Positions 58,058 to 64,000 of a DNA stretch of 64,000 bases are shown here, one piece after another. The first letter of the stretch is position 1. Every line of letters starts with the position of its first letter. Under the pieces are notes generated by a model. The model was not told where the DNA came from. It saw nothing but the letters and a program-made list of their open reading frames with translations, and did not search any database. The position numbers and the translations under genes were made by a program. This DNA comes from Nyssa sinensis (lineage: Eukaryota; Streptophyta; Magnoliopsida; Cornales; Nyssaceae), in the NCBI GenBank assembly GCA_008638375.1, contig CM018033.1:17636017-17700016 (forward strand). Direction: 5' to 3'.

Positions 58058-61000
58058 TGTAACACCCCAGACTTAATTATTAAATTATGTAATGAAAAAC
58101 TCTTCTTGAAATCTGATCTGGCATTTAACTGTTTAAATTCAACTGTTTAATACTGATCAAACCCATGTTAGCAAATGTTAAAAATTCTGAGAAACTGATT
58201 ACTGTCACTGAACCCTCAGACACTGAAGCTAACCTAACTAGGAGTTGACTGAAAGAAACCGCGTCGAAAAATAAGCTACAGAATGAAAGTTAGGAAGAAA
58301 ACAGTGAAACTGCATTAATGCACAGCCAAACAGGGCCTAAGCCCGAAATATGGAAAAAAGACCAAAAATGTGGCCAAGAGGATTTGATCCCTTGACCAAA
58401 CTAGGCAAAATTTGGTTTACCAAAAAATTACCACCTAGGCTAGGAACACTTTTGTGTATATATGTACAAAGATATGTATATAAGTATAAATCTGATTTGG
58501 CCTCTCCCCAAAGTGGCCAATGGACAAGCATGCAACACCTCAGCATGCATCACCCTAAGCCCTAGCCATCATGCCTATAGTTCATGATTAAACCTTTCTT
58601 CCAACCAGATTTCATGCAATGCAATCATGCATGTGGGAAGATGGAAGGTTAAGAGAAAATGTGAGATATGTGTGTCTCCCTATATGCATGAGACCAGATC
58701 TGTATTGAGGGTTTAGTTTACTGTTTTAGAGAGAGTGTGGGTTAGAGAGAAAGGGAGAGAATCTAGAGAGAGAAAGTGAGACCTTGTGTGTGAGTTTGGC
58801 CATTGAAGAAGCAATAGAAGGAAGCTAAGGTCTGGGAGTGCACGGAGGGATCAAAGCCAACTTGTTGGAGCTTCTGTTTGAACACAAACCAGTGAGGAGA
58901 CCACTGTTTGAAGGTAAGCCATCCAAAACTTTGAACTTCTCTTTGGAAATTTCGGCTACTGTTTTGATGTTTTTGGGACTATTATTGCATGTAACATAGT
59001 TAGACAATAAAATCTGGATCGATTGTGAACATTTGGACCATCAGAACTGCCCCAAAAACCCAAACCCGTAGCAACCGCCATTGATGGACCTTGAGGTTGC
59101 AGGTCTGATCCGACCTCAACCAACCGAACTTTGGATGATCAAAACATGAAATGGACCCTCCTAGGACCCCGAAAAACACTATACACGACCTAGAGACCTA
59201 GGTCTAAGCCCTCAAAACCGAGGCTATTCTTCTCGGCCCAAAAACTGAATCTTTAAATCTGACCCCTAAACCGAGATTGATGAGTTGGGAATTGAAGCTC
59301 ATGTTGTAAGGGTTGCAGAGGATCAAACCTCATGCAAAATGGTGAAGAAATGAGGCAGTACGAACTGACTGTAACATCCCACGATAATCGGCTAGAACAG
59401 TCCCACATTGATGCGTTTGATGCTTGAAATCGATGCCAAATGAATGCTACCACTCCCAGAAACATTTTAGAACAAAAACTAGTAAGAATCGTCGCTTAAA
59501 ACCCCACAAAATCGAAGGAGAAATTTCTGAAATTTCTAGGGCAACAGTAGCCCTATACGGGTGGGGACGATGAACAGTAACGGGTCATGGATCGGGTCTT
59601 CGGGTCGGACCCCGACCCAAATAAAAAACGGGTATAAACCGAACTTAAAACTACGTCGTTTTGTTGCTGTTAAATTTAAATTTAAATTGTAGGGCTGACG
59701 TCATCCTGACGTCAGCACATTACCCTGAACCGGTTAGAACCGGATTGGACCGGTCCGGTTCAATTGCTTAAGGACTGAACCCTTTGGTTCAGTTCAAACC
59801 TTTTGGAAAATTGCAAACCAACCCCCAACAGTTCTGAATATTACACTGTGGCCCAGTTTCTGATGTTTTAATTCATTTATACCCCTGATAATTTAATAAA
59901 TAATAAATTAAATTATTTAATTAATTTATTAATTAAATAAAAATGACCAAATTACACCTAGGTCATAAATAGGTCAAATGAAGTCCAAATAAGTCAAACG
60001 AATAGTGTATTTTCACTATTTCAATCATTCCGGACTCAATGGTGGAGTCCGATTTGGGAAATTAAGTCCCGAAAAATACAAACACGTAGGAGTAAATGAC
60101 CATACTACCCCTGATGGTACTCGAACTCAAATACAACTAAAAGATAGTCTATTTTGACTATGTCAGACATTCCGGACTCAACGGTGAGGTCCGTATTAGC
60201 AGATAAAGTGCCAAAAAATGCAACACACGAAATTACCAAATTGCCCCTGACACTGTTTAGAACCCAAACAAAGTCCGATTGAGACGAAACTGAAAACAAT
60301 AGAAACCCTGACACGTAGGGGACTATACACGTGATTGGATGACGAATCGGAGTCGAAACTTCACAACTGTGAAATGACCAAAATACCCCTAACCCTGTAT
60401 CAAGTTAGATAACATCCGAATGAACTAAGAACTAACCAATGAAAGCTTAAATAATTTCATGACCGGACTGCCTAGAGGTAGTACACATCCTGACTTCTTG
60501 GGATCATGCTATAGGATAAAAACTCAAGCCAGTCATGGAAGGGAAAAACAAGAAATTTACCATTATGTCTAAAGCCGAAAGACTAGCTGACAAGAAGCAA
60601 CAGGAGTTCATGCAACAACTCTTATGGCAACAAAAGATTATCGAACGGAACATAAGGATAGCCAAAACAACCGAGGTAGTCTCCGTTCGACCGTTTATAT
60701 ACAAGATGCGTACCAAGGCAATGGTCGCGGAGGCTAAACTAAAGAAACAGGAAGACACGGAAACCCTGAAAGAGTGGGTGCAAAGGTGAATTTCAATTAT
60801 CATAAAAACACATAGACAGCGAGATAGTCTAACTCAGGTTGAATTTTAAATAAACCAAGTTAAAGATTCATGTGAGATTTACGAAATGTTCCTAAATTTT
60901 CTAGGATAAAGAAGGATAAGAAGAAGAGAAAGGCTTCTCAGTTAAGTCCCGTTACCGCACAAGGTGAGTAACCTAGACTCCTGAATTGGTGTATAAGTAC

Positions 61001-61842
61001 ACCGTTTAGTTATTGTATTTTTTTATACTGTACTGTACTGTCCCTACTGATATACTGTCTTCCATGCTTTTACTCAATGCATGACTATATTTTACCCTGT
61101 CCGATTTCACTGTTCCGTATTGAAATGAAATTATCCTTGTTTTTACTAAAAGAATAACTGACTCATGGTACCAAATTCAGTCTTGAACACTGTATGAGCA
61201 TATTGCACTATTTAAATTGTGCATACTGTACTGTTATCCTGTTATACTGTTCTGCTCCGCTCATTATTGAACTGTTCTGTTGCTATGATGTTTTGACTGT
61301 ATTCTTGTTTTAAATATTGTTCAAATATACGGATTTAACTATATCTTCTGAAATGTCTGATTCGACCACCTGTTTTATAAACAACAATGGTTTGAAACCC
61401 ATGACAAGGGACCCGTGTTACTCACTGGGCTTTTTAAAGCTCACCCCTTCCCTAACATTTTTCAGGTGAGGGACCCAGCGACCAGGATTAGCGGGTTGGA
61501 GACCCGGAGAACTATTTTGAAGAACTTATGAATTAACCATTTTTGTACCTAACTCCATTTTTGAATATGATGTACTGAAACCTAAGACTAGTATCTTTTG
61601 TAGGACAATGATGTAATAGTTAACCATGGATGTATTAATGGCTCTGCCAAGGTGATATGCATTCCCTTAGTTCCGCTGCAACTTATATTAATTGAATGCA
61701 TTGTACTTGGATGTTACTGATGAATGGCCTGTGGTTAGGATTACCGTCGGCATTTTGATTTCAAAAAAGAAAACCCGATGGGTGCCTAACTGGCCGGTTG
61801 CATGCCCCTAATCCGCACAGGGTGGGTAAGGGGGATGTGACA
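58058..61842 (+). mobile_element. 3.8-kb solo LTR inside the antisense gene's intron
   Basis: 3785 bp, starts TGTAACACCCCAGAC and ends GGGGGATGTGACA, with perfect TSD AAAAC (58053-58057 and 61843-61847). No internal retrotransposon domains and no second LTR, hence a solo LTR. Removing it leaves a plausible 85-bp intron for the antisense gene. It contains a small spliced ORF (60535-60969). Confidence 0.9.
60535..60969 (+). CDS. Possible small spliced basic protein in the solo LTR
   Basis: Exon A 60535-60785 starts at ATG (MEGKNKKFTIMSKAERL) and ends at CAAAG|GTGAAT. Exon B starts after TTTTCTAG at 60905, keeps the frame (IKKDKKKRKASQLSPVTAQ) and stops at TAA 60969. The product would be about 104 residues, Lys/Gln-rich and helical. 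I do not recognise a family. It could be a captured host exon pair or chance. Confidence 0.3.
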
Positions 61843-61890
61843 AAAACACTTGGAAAAAAGGGAAAAGAAATAGAAACCTGAAGAACTTAC

Positions 61891-62364
61891 TTTAACCTGA
61901 AGAGAAGCTAGATCAACAAGAAGCTTCTCCGACTTCTGTGGCTTAAGTTTGATTGAGCCTTTGGCCCAAAAGTCCCTCAGAACCTTCTTGGCCGCTTGAT
62001 TGACAGCACCAGGGGCCACTGAAGATGACGTCCCCTTACCCGCTTGTTTGGATGGGGCTGGGGGGACCACGAAAATAGGGGCAGGTGCCTCTCTCTCCCC
62101 CTCAGCAGGTTCAGGAGAGGTCAAAAGTAACCTCCTCCTTTTTGTCTGAAGAGGAAGGAGCCTCCCCCACTACCGCAGATGAGGATGGCTCGGTCTCCCA
62201 CCTAGCCATCAGACCTTTTGTCAACTCCTCTACACGGCCCCTAGCAGCCATCAACTTATGACGATTAACAATGGAGGAATGGTCTCGGTTGCTGGGCTGT
62301 AAGAGCTTTTTGTATTGCTTCTGAAGCACGGGAGAAAAGCTCGGCCTCTTCCGCACACTTTTAT
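61891..62364 (-). pseudogene. Antisense Tat gene, exon 2
   Basis: Acceptor TTTTGTGCAG (complement of 62365-62374) and donor GTTAAA|GTAAGT (61890). The acceptor phase fits exon 1 exactly. Encodes RKRPSFSPVLQKQYKKLL, an acidic/Ser-rich part, then AAKKVLRDFWAKGSIKLKP. A one-base shift in the AAAAAGGAGGAGG tract (about 62125-62140) breaks the frame. Confidence 0.75.
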
Positions 62365-62449
62365 CTGCACAAAAGATACGAAGTTAATCAGCTCAGCAAT
62401 TGATGCACAAAACAAAATCAAAGCAGCCACGAGAAAAATTGGGTCTCAC

Positions 62450-63161
62450 CCTTTGGCCCAGTGATTCGAGGGAATGTTGAAAGTTGGTTTTGGAAGTCCT
62501 CATATTCTCATCCTCCTTTTATGAAGAAATACCACTTCTTCCAGGTCTTGTTAAAGAAAGGCACGGAAGAAAGGGGTCTGAACCCACTATCAAAAGACAT
62601 ATAATAAATGCCTTCCGACCTCATGTATTTTTGATCCATATTGCTACGGATCAGGTCAAGAGACACGTTAACATCATTCATATGCCCTAACACTATGAAG
62701 CTTAGCAGATGTCTCCAACTATTGAGATTAAGGTCTGCAGGGAAAAGGTTGAACCAACAGAAGAATTGTTTTACATGGTCAGGAAGAGGGAGTGTCAGTC
62801 CCATTTCAAACCAAGTCAAATAGACACAAATTTCTCCCGCTTTAACATCGCGTAGGCGATCCAGAGCGTTCGGGACCCTAAAAGTAACGTTCGAGGGGAG
62901 ATTGGATTTCTCCCACAACTCTTCTAACATACTCTTAGTAATCGCACTCTCACCTTCCTTTCTACGGCCAGGTCGACCAGAGGTCTCACCGACCCTATTT
63001 GAGGATTCCTCAAATGCGTCAACTATCCTAACCTCCGAACTGGAGGGGGGCTCTACCAATCTATTTTTAGCATTATCAATAGAAGGAAGGTTCACAAGTT
63101 GAAGTTGAGAAATGGTCCTAGAAGAACTGCCTGAACCAGAAGGTGACCTAGGGCCAGACAT
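62450..63161 (-). pseudogene. Antisense Tat gene, exon 1 (putative gypsy type transposon protein)
   Basis: Starts at ATG 63161 (MSGPRSPSGSGSSS). A Ser-rich N-terminus is followed by the domain known as 'putative gypsy type transposon' (Transposase_28 family): VPNALDRLRDVKAGEICVYL, FEMGLTLPLPDHVKQFFCWF, HLLSFIVLGHMNDVNVSL and KTWKKWYFFIKGG. A TGA at 62508-62510, where tryptophan would fit, is the only stop; the frame then runs on to donor AAAGG|GTGAGACCC (62450). With exons 2 and 3 the introns are phase 1 and phase 0. A TATA box lies about 190 bp upstream. Such antisense ORFs are known in Tat-lineage gypsy elements next to the 3' LTR. Their role is unknown. Confidence 0.8.
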
Positions 63162-63545
63162 GGCGGACAAAGGAAAGTAACGAAGCAAAGGAAAGGGAAC
63201 GTAAAAGGGGCTAAAAATCAAACCTGAAATTAAGAAAGGCTACGAACACCGGATATGCTCCGACCTTCAAAATGCGTCAACCAGCAATGGCAGAGTCTCT
63301 GATATTGTAGAGGCAAGTGTAGAAGAAAGGCGTAAAAAGACCTTTCCCCCTCTTTATATACATATTCGAAATGTGAGACCCCAAGCCGATTCGACATGAC
63401 TGTTGAGGGTAATGATGGCTTCTCAAGTATCGGCTGTGCAATAAATGGGCCATTAAACTGACGTCTCGTAAAATGGAGAAACAAAACATGTGACTCTTCA
63501 TAAAGCCCATAGCCCTAGTTACGCCCTAGCTCCTAACTAGGGCTC
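63162..63545 (-). promoter_or_regulatory. Promoter and 5' UTR of the antisense gene
   Basis: On the minus strand TATATAAAGAGGGGG (TATA at about 63354-63360) lies some 190 bp ahead of the ATG at 63161. ORFs across this region on both strands have no recognisable domain. Confidence 0.5.
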
Positions 63546-63562
63546 GGGGGGGGGGGAGTAGC
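63546..63562 (+). other. Polypurine tract of the Tat-type element
   Basis: A run of G followed by AGTAGC (GGGGGGGGGGGAGTAGC) directly before TGATATACC. CTCGGGGG-type tracts before the 3' LTR are usual in Tat-type gypsy elements. It gives the element plus orientation, opposite to the antisense gene. Confidence 0.65.
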
Positions 63563-64000
63563 TGATATACCACAAACAGACGCACCAATCACCTTGAGAC
63601 ACGTGTGCTTACAGAACCGATAAACTCGGTCATACAGAGCAGGTGCAGCCTCTAGGGCATTCTCATACACATATCCTCTAGACCTTATACTCTGGACAAT
63701 ATTCACTCAGTATTCCGTATGGTTCCGACCTCGTTGTTTCCTTAAACGATTGCCGAGCAGGGAATAAGGAAACAGTCTTCAACAAGGAAACTGCTATCTA
63801 TGATTATCTCTATCTACGGTGCAATGTTCCACAAGGTAACTGCAATCTCCGATGATCACAAATCTTTATTTTCATGGATCCGAATCCTAATCAACTTAGG
63901 AAGGCCACAGTCTATAAATTAAACCCTACAGGTACGCTTTATTTTTATGCTCATTCTTTGGCTTTCAATACAGTCTTTTTAATTCAGTTTACTTACTTAA
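63563..64000 (+). repeat. 3' LTR of the Tat-type element, running off the window
   Basis: Starts TGATATACCACAAACAG. A TATA box TCTATAAATT at 63911-63920, some 350 bp in, fits an LTR promoter. The end lies beyond 64000. Confidence 0.6.

Noticed and set aside
62508..62690. Plus-strand ORFs opposite the antisense Tat gene exon
   Set aside because: Antisense shadows without motifs; the minus frame has the recognisable domain and consistent splice phases.
63546..63557. G-run as a G-quadruplex or regulatory site
   Set aside because: Its position directly before TGATATACC and a TATA-bearing LTR fits a retrotransposon polypurine tract better.

Overview
The window is repeat-rich nuclear DNA from a flowering plant, almost certainly a eudicot. 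It has AT-rich intergenic sequence, intron-bearing plant lectin exons, Ty1/copia and Ty3/gypsy retrotransposons of plant type, CACTA DNA transposons and many simple repeats. The species cannot be named from the sequence. No rRNA, tRNA, CRISPR or prokaryotic operon structure was seen. Only one locus looks like a potentially functional host gene; nearly everything else is transposon sequence, much of it nested.

Lectin locus (about 0.4-5.5 kb and 28.5-31.5 kb). The ORF at 738-2177 encodes two amaranthin-type agglutinin domains followed by an aerolysin-like (ETX/MTX2) domain. Downstream are three jacalin-related lectin exons (3225-3518, 4127-4546, 5189-5452) with good splice sites. All junctions are phase 0, so the exons could be spliced to one another and even to the agglutinin exon. 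A second copy of the agglutinin/aerolysin gene (28508-31530) is a pseudogene: it has three CAG-to-TAG stops and two indels, and is split by a 1.6-kb CACTA element with a GTA target duplication. Flanking blocks recur several times (8.7-9.3, 15.7-16.0, 27.1-28.0, 32.0-32.5, 39.6-42 kb), so the locus is a mosaic of old segmental duplications; a third copy survives only as the gene's 3' flank at about 40.4-40.75 kb.

Transposons, left to right. A copia integrase remnant is split by a short LTR element (6656-8097). A young copia element (9310-15697) has TSD ATCTT. An older copia element (16017-27076) has TSD CAAAC, and its 5' LTR is broken in two places by 3-kb gypsy-type LTR insertions (about 16070-19086 and 19134-22155). 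A solo LTR lies at 31544-31826. A deleted Athila/Tat-like gypsy element on the minus strand spans 32554-39642. A 1.4-kb minus-strand LTR with part of its gag-like ORF (44563-47190) is interrupted by a 6-kb CACTA element (47191-53259) that carries a 161-bp satellite array and a captured B3-domain gene fragment. A copia LTR lies at 53563-53874. A gypsy-type LTR region (about 54.0-57.74 kb) carries a fragment resembling the largest subunit of plant RNA polymerase V. Finally, the 3' part of a Tat-type gypsy element (57739 to the window end) holds a spliced, antisense, TATA-driven 'putative gypsy type transposon' gene, with a 3.8-kb solo LTR (58058-61842) sitting inside one of its introns.

Functionally, the lectin locus is what one expects of stress-related plant lectins. 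The most unusual content is the agglutinin-aerolysin-jacalin arrangement, the two host-gene fragments captured inside transposons, and the antisense spliced gene. All readings are by eye; no database search or alignment program was run.
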